Positions 35,080 to 45,463 of a stretch of DNA of 64,000 bases are shown in pieces. Every line of letters begins with the position of its first letter. The first letter of the stretch is position 1. The stretch is from contig CAJQUW010005574.1 of assembly GCA_907163375.1 (NCBI GenBank), positions 310,001-374,000 on the forward strand. The letters run 5' to 3'. The DNA comes from Prostheceraeus crozeri. Its lineage: Eukaryota; Platyhelminthes; Polycladida; Euryleptidae. Under the pieces are notes generated by a model that did no database searches, had not been told where the DNA came from, and saw only the letters and a list, made by a program, of their open reading frames with translations. The position numbers and the translations under genes are program-made.

Positions 35080-36185
35080 AGATGGCGATAAGAAAAAAAT
35101 AATTCCACCAAAAGACGAGCGAATGGCTATTATCAACCAATGTCACTCAGGGATGGGCAATTCTCATTTGGGCCGTGATAAAACTTACCACAAACTGCGA
35201 GCAAGGTTCTGGTGGCCAGACATGAGACATGATACCACGACGTGTTTGAACAGATGTGAGGTATGCGTTACCTTTAAGGGGCCTATTCCAAAACTGCGAC
35301 ATCCCATGATGCCAATCGTAGTCGGAAGACCAATGGAATGTGTTGAAGTTGATCTCATAGGTCCACTGCGTAAGACTAAGAGAGGCAATCGTTACGTCTT
35401 GACTATGGTTGACTTATTTTCCAAATGGGCGGAGGCAATCCCCCTTCCTAACAAAGAAACGTCTACTGTAGCTGGGGCATTCCTTAGAGAATGGGTTTGC
35501 CGTCATGGAGTCCCTGATAGAATTCATTCTGATAAGGGGACAGAATTTGAATCAAAAATTTTTCGAGAATTGTGTAATCTTTTGGGTTCCATGAAGTCAC
35601 GTACCACTGCATATCATCCTCAAGGGAGCGGGGGGGGGGGGGTTGAGCGTTTCAATCGAACGTTGAAGCAATTAATGTTGTCCCATGCGGATGTAGAGAG
35701 AGAGGAATGGGATCTGACACTGTCCTACTGCCTTTGGGCTTATAGGTCCAGTACACACAGCACAACAGGGTTCTCTCCTGCGGCCGTCACTTATGGGCGA
35801 GAAATGAGAATGCCCGTCGATTTCGAACTGGATCTAGACACTGTTGTCGAACGAGAAACCTCCGACTATATCTATGAACTGCAAGAGCAGCTTGTGCGGA
35901 CGTGGGAGACGGTGAAAAAATGTGCGGTAGTGGAGCAGGAACGCCAAAAGGAAAGCTATGATAGAAAGACTACAAGTACTTGCAAATACCAGATGGTGAC
36001 TTGGTAATGTATTTCAAAACTGCTGTCCCAAGGGACAAACAAAAGAAATTTTTCAGACCTTGGGTAGGTCCCTGGATCGTGGAAAGACGATTCTCAGATA
36101 GTACCTACCAGATCAGAGATATTGGCGGCAGGAAAACTTTAGTTACTCATGTTGATAGGTTAAAGAAATTCCATGTTCACCTCCT
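35080..36185 (+). mobile_element. Integrase region with GPY/F-type C-terminus
   Basis: An HHCC zinc-binding head (H...H...C..C, 35145-35270) precedes the D,D-35-E core (VDLIGP, HSDKGTEFES, then the VERFNRTLK block). The C-terminal module contains GPWIVERRF...TYQI and HVDRLKKF, the GPY/F signature of many Ty3/Gypsy lineages. No chromodomain is seen. Confidence 0.92.
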
Positions 36186-36209
36186 ATCTCCCAGCAACGG
36201 GTTGGGGAG

Positions 36210-37185
36210 GTGGAAAGAGGAGAATTACCTACACGATTGTCTGCAGATATCGAAGTAGAAAGTAATGCGACAGATGAGACGGCAGAGATGATTTGCGATT
36301 CGGAATTGGATGGGGACATAGAAAGTAATGTAACAGAAGACACAGTAGAAATGATACAAGACTCTGATCCCGATGCGGGAATTAACAGTACCAGTAGTGA
36401 CACTGTCGAAATGATGGACGATGACATGTGTGAAATCGAGATCAATCATATTTCTTTACAGATGGCAACTGCTGCTGTACCAGAAGTTGGTAAGACTACC
36501 AGAGACCAAGTAATAACATTTTTGTTAGCAGGACGGGCTTTGCCCGAATGTCCTGCCGGCTGGAACCGTAAAATGAAAGACAGATGTCTTTCCCGAGCAG
36601 TCGTCCAGGCGGCTCTCATAGCGGCGACTGAACAACAGTCAGCCCTGCAGGACAGGGTGCGCGAAATATGCTCCAGCTGGTCAGTTCCTCACCACCAGTT
36701 TATGAAGTGCGCCATGCGTATGGGGGATTTGCCGGAGGATACCGGTGATCTCCATCCCAATCGACGGCGGCATGTCCGCAAGTTAAAAGGGCAGCAAAGG
36801 GCCCTGCGCTCGGGGAGGGATTCTGACTCTCAGGTGGGGCAGCTGGACGACGCCGTCCTGGTCGTCAGCGCAGAGGAGTCGCGTGGGGTTATCGACCCGT
36901 TGGCTCGGGAGGACCTCCCAGTAGTGATAGGGAATCCAATTCCCACAGTCGCTAGGGGGGTTCGACTAGGTCCGGTTGGTGCTCCGCGTGATGACGACGT
37001 GCGACTGCCAATCATCATAGAGGATCCTCCTCAGCTGGTTGGACAGGCTGAACCCCTCGGAGCCGGTCTACCTATAGCCGCTGAAGAGGATCGTCCTGAT
37101 ATGATGGCTCGAGGCGATCCGGGGGGCGAAGTTGAGCGCCCAGCTCCTGAGGGTTTGGAAATGCCCGAACCACTGTTACCATCAG
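36210..37185 (+). mobile_element. Unknown acidic and proline-rich region of the LTR element
   Basis: This follows the integrase in an open frame. It begins with three degenerate acidic repeats (DETAEMICDSE, EDTVEMIQDSD and SDTVEMMDDD), continues with a basic patch (NRRRHVRKLKGQQRALRSG), and then a long region rich in P, G, D and E. I recognise no family. Its place matches where some Gypsy elements carry extra genes. Confidence 0.6.
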
Positions 37186-37189
37186 GCCC

Positions 37190-38006
37190 AACCGTTTGGC
37201 GAGGTGACTCCCATATTCATTTGTTCGACAGCTGTCGCGCTGCTGGCCTTGCGGGGCATTTGGATGACATGGTGGACGCGATCAACGCCATGTCATGTAT
37301 AGTAGATATACGGGACAAAGTTTCTGTCTGGGACGAGTAGGACTTCCAGGATGATTTCCCTAATGTCCGCATGGTCATGGCTTTTGGGTTGCACCCACGT
37401 CATGCTGGAGATTGGTCTCCATCTCTGGAGGCAAGGCTCCGTAGACGTGTGAACTCCAGCCTAAACGTCAGGGCGATCGGAGAGACGGGAATTGATCTCA
37501 AGTGGAACGTCCCAATGGAGGCCCAACGTCAGTGTCTGGCTGACCAGGCACAGCTCGCTTACGAGCTTTCACTTCCTCTCATCCTTCACTGCAGGGAGAG
37601 GGAGTGGGGAGAAGTAGCTGCCCACAACATCTTGGCAGAGGAGCTGCTGCGGAATGTCAGCGCCGCTCAGATCATCGTCCTCCACTGCACGTATGTTGAC
37701 CGCCAAATAGTGCGCTCACTGGCGGATCTTTTTCGTAATCTCTATTTCAGTATTGCTCCGATTCTCGCAAACGGAATGGGTCACCGAGACTGTGCAAAGA
37801 ATCAAACCGTTCGGGCCATTCCGCTGGAAAGGATGCTGGTGGAGACCGATGCCCCACATCTGGCAAGAGTTCCTACGGCCACCGATCGAGTTGTAACTAA
37901 AATCGCCATGCGCAGAGACATCAACGAAGAGCATCTCCGCAACATTTTAGAAGCCAATTTCAATCGAGTATTCCGACCGCAGAATCGAGGACGATTCTAT
38001 TTGTAA
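37190..38006 (+). mobile_element. TatD-type DNase-like domain carried by the LTR element
   Basis: The region shows the metal-dependent TatD hydrolase blocks in order: DSHIHL near 37210, AFGLHPRHA near 37380, AIGETGID near 37475, LILHCRE near 37580, VLHCTY near 37680 and MLVETDAPHLAR near 37835. It ends 18 bases before the 3' LTR. In the TatD family these blocks hold the His, Asp and Glu ligands of the active site; relatives act as 3'-5' exonucleases or AP endonucleases. It lies inside the LTRs, on the pol strand, so it moves with the element. Whether it was captured from a host TATDN gene is inference. Confidence 0.85.
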
Positions 38007-38023
38007 GGGGGGAGTAACGTAAC

Positions 38024-38953
38024 AGGGTTGCTTATTTGTTTATATGTAGTAAAATTATAACTAGTACTTAACGTAAATATTTTAATTATAGGTGTTGGTA
38101 TTTTCACTATTGATGTGAAGAACTAAATTGTATATAGGTATTGCTCACAAATCTGGGAGCATTGGCGCAATTTTCTGGTGAAGGGTTGTAAAGTTATATC
38201 ACATTCAAGTGATAATTGAGGATTTCACGGACATGTATATATTGTATATAATTGTAAGGTGTTGGTGCTTCCGATTTATGGGGTTTTGGGTGGTTTCTGG
38301 GTAAAAGTATAGGCAAACATAAGATAAACATGAATTAAGTATTCCTGGTGTTAGAATGTACCATTTTATTATAAATGCAATCAGTAAAGCTCACGGCGGC
38401 TAGCGTGCGCGGTCAACCAAAACGTTGCTCTCTTAAAATTATACGGCTGATGGCAAGTCACTGCTCTCAACTGAACTAAGAAGTTTTAGGCAAGTGGCGT
38501 AGGTTTATGACATAGGTTTATGATATTTCCTTTGCGGCTAATTAATAAATCGTAAGCAGCATTATAACTTTGCCGTCGCATCTGCGGGTTACGATAAATG
38601 TAAGAAGTTAGCAAGACATAATTTCAGCTGAATTAGGAGGTTGGGGTTTTATGATACTTCCGTTTCAGCTTATTAACTGCTACCCACAACCGTTATAACG
38701 TACCTGGGTAATACCCATAGATTCATTCGAGTTAGGGTATTACCTATAATACCTAGTAACTGGTAGGGCAGGGTTAATAACTAACCAGGCGCATCTTCGA
38801 GTGACGTTCGCGTGGCTGCTCCGGTGCTCGTCCACATCATAAAGGATTCGACGTGGTTAACTTGGAATAACCGGATCGTGATACGGAGACTGGTAGGTTT
38901 CTTACTGTAGTAATCAATTGGGTTAAGGGTCTCTCATAGCTCGGTCTGTTACA
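38024..38953 (+). repeat. 3' LTR of the Ty3/Gypsy element
   Basis: A near-identical direct copy of the 5' LTR, ending CTCGGTCTGTTACA before unrelated sequence. It follows a purine-rich tract. Confidence 0.93.
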
Positions 38954-40555
38954 ATATTTCTAGCTGTTAGCTACAGGAGACTCAACGCTCAACTTCTGGC
39001 ACAACCGAAAACAAGTATCACAAGTGTCTTGAAAAACTCCATAGCTCTTGGTTGCCTTCATTCGTCTTCTAATTTTTTTGAGAAATTTGTTGACAAACAT
39101 ACTGCGTCTTTACAATCAGAAACACGTAGTCAATGATGATATGCATATTTTACTCATGAGGCAAACAGTATTACCGACTCAGTCGCTGTAAAAGTCTAAA
39201 GGCAAAATCTTGCCGACTCAGTGCTGGTAATACTCAAACATCACAGCTATATATCAAAATGAACGTCTGGGCAGCTGACCCCCATATATTCGACAATTTA
39301 AAATAGCGCTCTTCTGATTTAAATTGATGATTTTATTGATTTACATACACAAACATTATCCACCATAGAGCATGCCATGAGCATGCATTCCACTCCGTCA
39401 TTCATTCCTACTCCATGCTGATTCTCACAAAGTGCCCTCCGTGCAGCAATTGCCATGACTGACTCCCAGGTAATATATTCTAGATGACGGGGTGACTTAT
39501 TCTGTGTCATTATTCTATTCATTGTGTGAATTCATATAGAAGTATTTCGCCTACATCGTGCTATGACTGCAGCAATTTTTAGCGGCGTCAAGACAGAGAA
39601 TCCCAGCTCATCTAAATTAAAAAATGTAGTCATATCCCTGCTCTATGGCCATATCTTGGGTATCCATATCCAATTGGACTATGTCTGCATTTCTCTTAAT
39701 GTCCATCGTGAATGACTATAAGTATTGCAGTCGTGAACATGAAAGGTTCAAGTATTCGATAACTTAGAGCAGGGGTCGCATGATCGACGTGCTATTGAAT
39801 GATTGATGAAATGACTTGCTCATTTGCTTTAAATGTGGTAATACATCTTCATCAAACATCAAGTTATTTTATAAGTGTTGTTTTCTATTTGTTGACGCGT
39901 ATGATCGCTTAAAGCCCTCTACTAAGAGAAATTGCTCTAGAATAACTTCATATAATCACGTATAGTGAATGCAAAGTTCACAAAATGTATTTTGTGGATC
40001 TCTTTTCAAGCCGCATGAGTCATCAACATTGCTCGGACTCAGTAACTAAAGGTGGTTGGGCTAAACAGTTCAGCGACCGTAATCACGAATTGCTGCACGG
40101 TCCACGCATGTGAATTCACACATCCTCACACACTGTGTTGCAACATGAAATTACTGAAGTTCAGCTCTTGTGTGAAGAGTCAGTGCTCTTCTGTGTGAAT
40201 TTCATGAATGATCAGAATACCTCAATTCAGAGAATGTTACGGAATTTGAGTAATGATATTTCAATTTCATTTATTTCATTCCTTCATGGATGAGTGATTC
40301 ATTTTAGAGCAGCAGCGTGAATATGCGCACCTTCTTGAAATTGTGTTTCGGCTCGTCAATGTCAAGCTTAATGTTCTTCAATGTTAAACTCCAGGACGAC
40401 GTGATAAGTGTTCGAATTTACCTGAGGTTTCACGTGCGATCGAAACGCGATACAGGGATTGAGGGAAGGGCCATGAAAGTGCAAGGCGCTGAACAGAGTG
40501 TTATTTCACTTAGCCTGTATCGTTTTTACGATACCCTTGATTAGGTTATATGAAA
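38954..40555. other. Spacer after the LTR element, nothing recognised
   Basis: Only short frames and no repeat ends recognised. Confidence 0.4.
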
Positions 40556-40559
40556 CAGC

Positions 40560-40700
40560 AACCGTGCAGTTGCAACCACCTGGACCCAAGTCATCGGTTG
40601 AGCGCCATCCGTCACCGAGATTTCGACCCATTAAGCTCAGTATCTCTCGAGTTGGTGGGCCGGTCCGCAATAGCTCGTTGTGACCAGTTCTTAAACATAA
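40560..40700 (-). repeat. Short dispersed repeat, copy 1 (about 120-140 bp)
   Basis: CGTCACCGAGATTTCG, CCCATTAAGCTCAG and GGCCGGTCCGCAA are shared with 55173-55290 in the same order at about 80-85% identity by eye. In the second copy the ends are inverted (AAGGACCTG and CAGGTCCTT), suggesting a very small MITE. Confidence 0.65.
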
Positions 40701-41190
40701 GTAATTCGCAAGTAATTTCTTCAATGATGGAGCAACGAAACCGTGACACTCCACTTCAAAAGCAAGAGCTCACACTTTCTTCATATTTGGCAGTTTTCCT
40801 CTTAAGGGCATACTCAACGTTCTCTTTTCGCGGAGCGCTTAGCTCTTTCATTATCATTCTTCCGTATTGCGTCGATGAGCACTAGATCAGGCCGTTGGTC
40901 AGATATGGAGAAATCACCTGGCATGTTTTTCGTGTTTATTTGACCACTCCGCACAAGTTCAATTCCCGTTACATACCTGGAGGGTAGTACTGCATCCACC
41001 AGGCTATCGTCTGCAGTACCAAACCGTGACGGTGTGTGTACCATCCTCTCTGTGGTTCCACATGGCAACCAGAGAGAATGTCTAAGGTTGGCCTACAAGC
41101 CCCACAAGTGACACTGAGGGTCCGTCCGGATTCCCCAACGTACCAAATTAGCGGAGGTTGGAAACAAATCATAGGTCCATTGACGCTTCC
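40560..41190 (-). mobile_element. Non-LTR relic, R2-like C-terminal region
   Basis: The minus strand reads a decayed C..C...HILSGC-type block (CGACRPTLDILSGC), then GWYTHRHGLVLQTIA, then NTKNMPGDFSISDQRPDLVLIDA. These match, in order, the zinc-binding and endonuclease-like tail common in R2/NeSL-type proteins (GRYTWRHD.VL, SAQRPDLVLID). The reading frame changes between the blocks. Only the tail is present and the clade call is tentative. Confidence 0.6.
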
Positions 41191-41465
41191 GCTTCAACTG
41201 CCAATAACCCATGTTCCACTAATCGTTCCATGAGATCTTGCGATCTTCAACTTCACAGTTGTGCCATCTTCCTTTCTGCCCCCGCGTCAATGCCAGGGCA
41301 AGTATCTTCTCTTGTTCCAAGGTTTACAACTCATTCTCTTGTAACTTTCTTCTTTGGTCACATTCGCTCATTTCTTACCAAAATTTGTCTCTCTCTTCTA
41401 TACCAATAGTACCTCTCCTGCCGTTTTGGACAACTTCCATCGGTACTTCTAGAATAAGGCGAGAA

Positions 41466-42975
41466 CCAGCGTTGCCACCGCTGCGCGGTTCCGCGCAGCT
41501 GCGCGGATGAGGGGTTTGAGCTGCGCGTGCGCGTAATTTGCGCGGAACATGGGCGGATGGACCTGAACCTGCGCGGATCAAGGTCTCACAAAAATTTTCG
41601 TTTGTTTGGGATTATAAATTTAGAAGACATATTTTTTGAAGTTCCAGTTGCTCATTTCTTGTAAATATACAATTAAACATTTTTTTCTGCTAGAACTACC
41701 ACTTAGACTTTAGTAAGCTTGATTTAACTTTTAGGCTATCGATAAATATGCAAGCAGGCCTATACCTGAAAGTGACTTTGACTTGATGTCCGAATTTTCT
41801 AACTAGTATTTGTGAGTTATATCGATTGGGATGTTTTGTTGAGGTTGAAATAACGGATATTCAATCACTTATGATAATAATAATAATAATAACTTAGCTT
41901 AAGCTCAAAACATAATTAGCGCGGAGCCTGTTATCTATGTGGTTGAGATAAAATGGTCATTCGTATCAATTAACTCAAAAGAAACAAATAGGCCGATGCA
42001 TTTCTAAATTGGCTCACGTTTTGTATCAGCTCCTATGCTTTAATCAGCGTATAGAGTGTCATAATTATAGACGTTTGATTATTCACAACTTATCATAGTA
42101 TTGAGATTTTATTTGACACATGAATATTCTAAAGCTTGTGAAATTTATCTTACAAATACGAGATAATTTGCATACTGACCTTTCTATAATAAGATGATAT
42201 TATCCGCATATTACTACTGAAACAAATTTGCTTTTTATTTCTATAAAATCTAGACCAGATTAGAAACAAGTTTCCAGCAGCTTCCGGGACAACTGGGCCC
42301 GGTAAAACTGGGCCCAAAAAAAAAGTACAAAATGACTCTCCTTTTTTGACATAAATGTGTTGCACAGACTCTGCTGTACACATAAATGCCCATTTTCGAT
42401 ACTACAATGTCCTTGTCTATAAAATAAACTCATTTTTATGCCAAAAATCGCATATTTTTGTGTACTTTTACAAAGGGCCAAGTGCTTCAAAGGAATAAAC
42501 TTTTTTCTACATATAAACATGCCATAATAAAGGAAATACATTGTAGTTATCAAGTTAGTACCTTTTTTAGAAGATTTCGACCTACTTACTTTCTAAAAAA
42601 TTTTTTTATGAAATTTTTTTTTATTATTTTTTTTAAATGAGTTTATTTTATAGACAAGGACATTGTAGTATCGAAAATGGGCATTTATGTGTACAGCAGA
42701 GTCTGTGCAACACATTTATGTCAAAAAAGGAGAGTCATTTTGTACTTTTTTTTGGGCCCAGTTGTCCCCACCCCTTCCAGCAACAGAAACTTTCCTTTCG
42801 TAAATATTTTCTACGAAACAAATTACACCAGTGCATTGCTTACTGGATAGTTTCCAGGAACAACGAATTTGTTGTCCTCACGTAACAAAAGTAAGTCCTT
42901 ACGGATACAATTTCTCAGTATAACACATCCTTGATTTTAGACCTTCATTTATACTACAGTGCATCGATACACTAT
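41466..42975. mobile_element. TIR repeat family 'GCAGCGTTGCC', copy B, with a nested MITE
   Basis: The start CCAGCGTTGCCACCGCTGCGCGG and the body match copy A (11043-12453). The GC-rich head is longer here, with duplicated GCGCGG words. The body is split by a 495-bp foldback at 42280-42774. The right end is diverged and lacks the GGGCAACGCTGC tip seen in copy A, so the right border is approximate. Confidence 0.6.
42280..42774. mobile_element. Nested foldback MITE, 495 bp, 8-bp duplication
   Basis: The ends carry GGGACAACTGGGCCC and GGGCCCAGTTGTCCCC, and about 150 bases inside each end are inverted copies (through GTACAAAATGACTCTCC and ATGGGCATTTATGTGTAC). TTCCAGCA flanks both sides (42272-42279 and 42775-42782), a perfect 8-bp target duplication. 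Copy A keeps the matching uninterrupted site (TTCTAGCAACAGAAAC), confirming the insertion point. Probably hAT-related, no coding content. Confidence 0.85.
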
Positions 42976-43306
42976 GTAGTTAGAGGTTCCTCCACGTACC
43001 CGGGCGAAATCGTCAGAAAAGTCAAAATAGTCTTCTGCAGCTACTTCCATTTATTTATCACGAGCCAGAATTTTCGCCTTACGGCTTTGTCAATGGCAGA
43101 TATAATGAAAATCAGGAGGTCATTCCATGTGTTGAGCATTATGAACATGATTCAGTTAAACTGAAGGTGAATGAATAAAAAGGAATCTAAAAACCAAAAA
43201 GACTAGCAATTGCATGCTACTGGTATACATCTAAACGGTAGCACTGATAAAAGTAATAAAGGAAAAGATCACAAAATTGGATATAGACTACGGATCTGGA
43301 AGATTG

Positions 43307-43690
43307 TCATATTGTACTCAAAGAATAACCTTGGCAACCATTCATGAGATGCTGATGGGAGATCTTCCTGATATATAAGGCTTCCATTGTTTTCCGTTTG
43401 CCTGTGTTTACGAGACCAGTATGAAGTAGCTCCCATCTGAAATCGATCTGTCCGTTGTGGTCAGAATCTGCATGCATCACTACGTGGCTGGATTTGTTAT
43501 TAGGATTAAGATGCTCTTGGATTCTTGTTTTCACCATGCGTCCTGATTCCCCTATGTAAACTTTACCACACATATTACATATGATTTGGTACACAAATCC
43601 TTTAACTTGGCAAACATTTGAGTGCACGGAGATTCTGCAGCACTTACAGGAGGCATCACATTCAAGCTTATCCTTGGGAGGGCGAAACCG
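43307..43690 (-). mobile_element. Penelope-like element relic: GIY-YIG endonuclease end
   Basis: The minus strand encodes PPKDKLECDASCKCC, then VCQVKGFVYQIICNMCGKVYIGESGR, TRIQEHL, HSD-like and EALYIRK blocks. A Cys-rich knuckle followed by a GIY-YIG core (VYQI...KVYIGES) is the C-terminal architecture of Penelope-like retroelements. The GIY-YIG part is an open frame of 106 codons. The Cys block reads into it without a stop from about 43680. The reverse transcriptase that should precede it on this strand is not present upstream; a reverse transcriptase scrap lies in opposite orientation at 43830. Confidence 0.75.
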
Positions 43691-43827
43691 CCCGGTGGCA
43701 ACGCTGGCACGAACTCAATTCCAGCAACTTCTATGATACTTATATGATCTTCAACTTTGACTTTATGGTGTAATTTTTCGATCAAATCTTTTAATAGACA
43801 ATCATCAAATTTTTCACATAGGCAGCC

Positions 43828-44070
43828 GCGACTCGATTTTCATGTCAATTCAATCAAATTTACCATTGAACACCCAGAGACATCACTCCTTGTCATTACT
43901 CGATTTTAAGTTCGGCTTTAACGGCGACGTAATTACGAGTACATGCTATCAGAGGAAGCTCCGATTTAGGAATTGTCTTTCAGCTTTACCAAAAGAAATG
44001 AAACTGAACATTGTAAACAATGAAAGAAAACGACTACTAGAACGTTGCTTTGATTATCTTTTTATCTATG
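43828..44070 (+). mobile_element. Penelope-like element relic: reverse transcriptase fragment
   Basis: The plus strand carries an IKFTIEHPETSL-like block in one frame and LDFKFGFNGDVITSTCYQRK in another, then LSALPKEMKLNIVNNERKRL. This is the F..EHP....LPFLD....R....L.TSVYRK palm-thumb segment of Penelope-like enzymes. It faces away from the GIY-YIG piece at 43307-43690, so the two come from different copies or from a rearranged one. Confidence 0.65.
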
Positions 44071-44079
44071 ATATTTGAT

Positions 44080-45313
44080 TACAGTGTGAATGCTTAACTA
44101 TTTGGCAACTAAATGATTATTCTAATATTTTACAAATGGTGTTACGAAAACCCAAAAAAGGGAAACAATGTGTTTCCATCAATTGCAGAAATCCTAATAA
44201 AAGAAACTTAATGAATTAGCAATCATCAAATCTATAAATTTGAATGTATATAGATGTAAACATTAATACTGTATGTAGGAGGCACCGTCAGATTTCTGCA
44301 TACGCGAATCAATGAACATCTTACTCACCATCATTCCTCTGTTTATAAACACCTCCAATATATTCCCTGATGATATTGACCGGTGGTCAATGATATACTT
44401 ATCGAAGCCTGACATCATGATAATTTGAATAATTAGTAAACTTTTTGCATTTTCTATCGAAATAAACACTTGACCTATTCCCAGATTTTATATTTCTTTT
44501 ACCACCAATTGCATAGTTCCGATATTGATGTGGCAGTAATTGACAGAGATCAATTCCATCAACTTATGCCTTTGAGAATCTGTGTCGATCAAAAGACTAT
44601 GTCCTATAATAAATAACAGGGGGGAATTCAAAGAGTATTAATCACTGGATTTTGAATTAAGATCTCTTTCTTTTTATCGTTGTATTTGCTTGATAAGGCC
44701 GTCTTGACGGTGAAAATTTGCAATATAGCATAAATTTGCAACTATTTCTTGAAAGGGTTCGACTATGCCGTCTCCAGCTGCTGCTGCAGACCGACCCGCT
44801 CTCATTCTGTCCTTTGACAGCCGGTTTCATGGAGTTTCAGTTTCTTTACTTATCTATGACTAGTTGCAGTGCAACTGTGCTTTTCTTCAAACTTCCGCTA
44901 ACATTATCCACAATTTTCACATGCCGGAAACCACTCCGCACATCATTTGCTCATCCATCGAAGATATTTTGTATGATGTGCATGGTGATGAAACCTGACA
45001 AGTCTCAACCACCAGGCTCTTATTTTCAAATTGTGATAATTAAATCAGAGTCACCGCCAAACCCACATTTCGTACACATGCACGAATTTTCCACTTCTTG
45101 TGAAAAGTGCACGAATTTCGTAGATCGTGTAATTTCGAGAAAAAGTTTTTCACCTGTTTTTGAAGAAGGCACTTATCTTATTGTCCCTATTTTTATATTT
45201 TTGCTTCTCCTTTGGGGGAAATTTCACACAATAAAGCATAACAGCATGCATGCAATTCTTATAAACAGCAACCTTTGCCGCGTCCTTGACAATTTACCGC
45301 CATATGAATATGT
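44080..45313. other. Spacer, no supported gene
   Basis: A 209-codon plus-strand frame at 44718-45347 runs across the end of the hAT transposon at 45322. It has no recognised similarity and no splice context, so I do not call it a gene. Confidence 0.4.
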
Positions 45314-45463
45314 CCTTCCATCAGTGGCGGCTCGTGCCAAAGGCTAGTGAGGAGGCAAACAAAATATATCATCAACCTATAAAAATTACAATCAAAATGC
45401 TGCAGTAGGCCTAAAATGTAAAAATCAAAACAATTCCTTCACAAGGGTTATATTTCAACAATT

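Larger units (their letters stand above)
30365..38953 (+). mobile_element. Ty3/Gypsy LTR retrotransposon with TatD-like cargo, 8.6 kb
   Basis: Two direct LTRs of about 930 bp enclose gag, protease, reverse transcriptase, RNase H and integrase in Ty3/Gypsy order, then an unknown acidic region and a TatD-type DNase-like domain. The LTRs differ at only about eight positions (under 1%), so the insertion is young. All expected parts are present, but the coding region carries a handful of reading-frame breaks, so this copy is a recent fossil rather than an active element. I found no clear target-site duplication. A purine-rich tract (AAGGGGGGAG) lies just before the 3' LTR, as expected for plus-strand priming. 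Confidence 0.93.

Noticed and set aside
43679-43712. GTTGCCACCGGGCGG-type match between the Penelope-like region and the GCAGCGTTGCC repeat tips
   Set aside because: It fits the coding stretch just upstream of the Penelope knuckle, and I see no repeat body beside it. Probably a coincidence of about 15 bases.
44718-45347. 209-codon plus-strand open frame
   Set aside because: It crosses the left end of the hAT transposon at 45322, has no recognisable similarity and no splice context. Length alone is not enough in this sequence.
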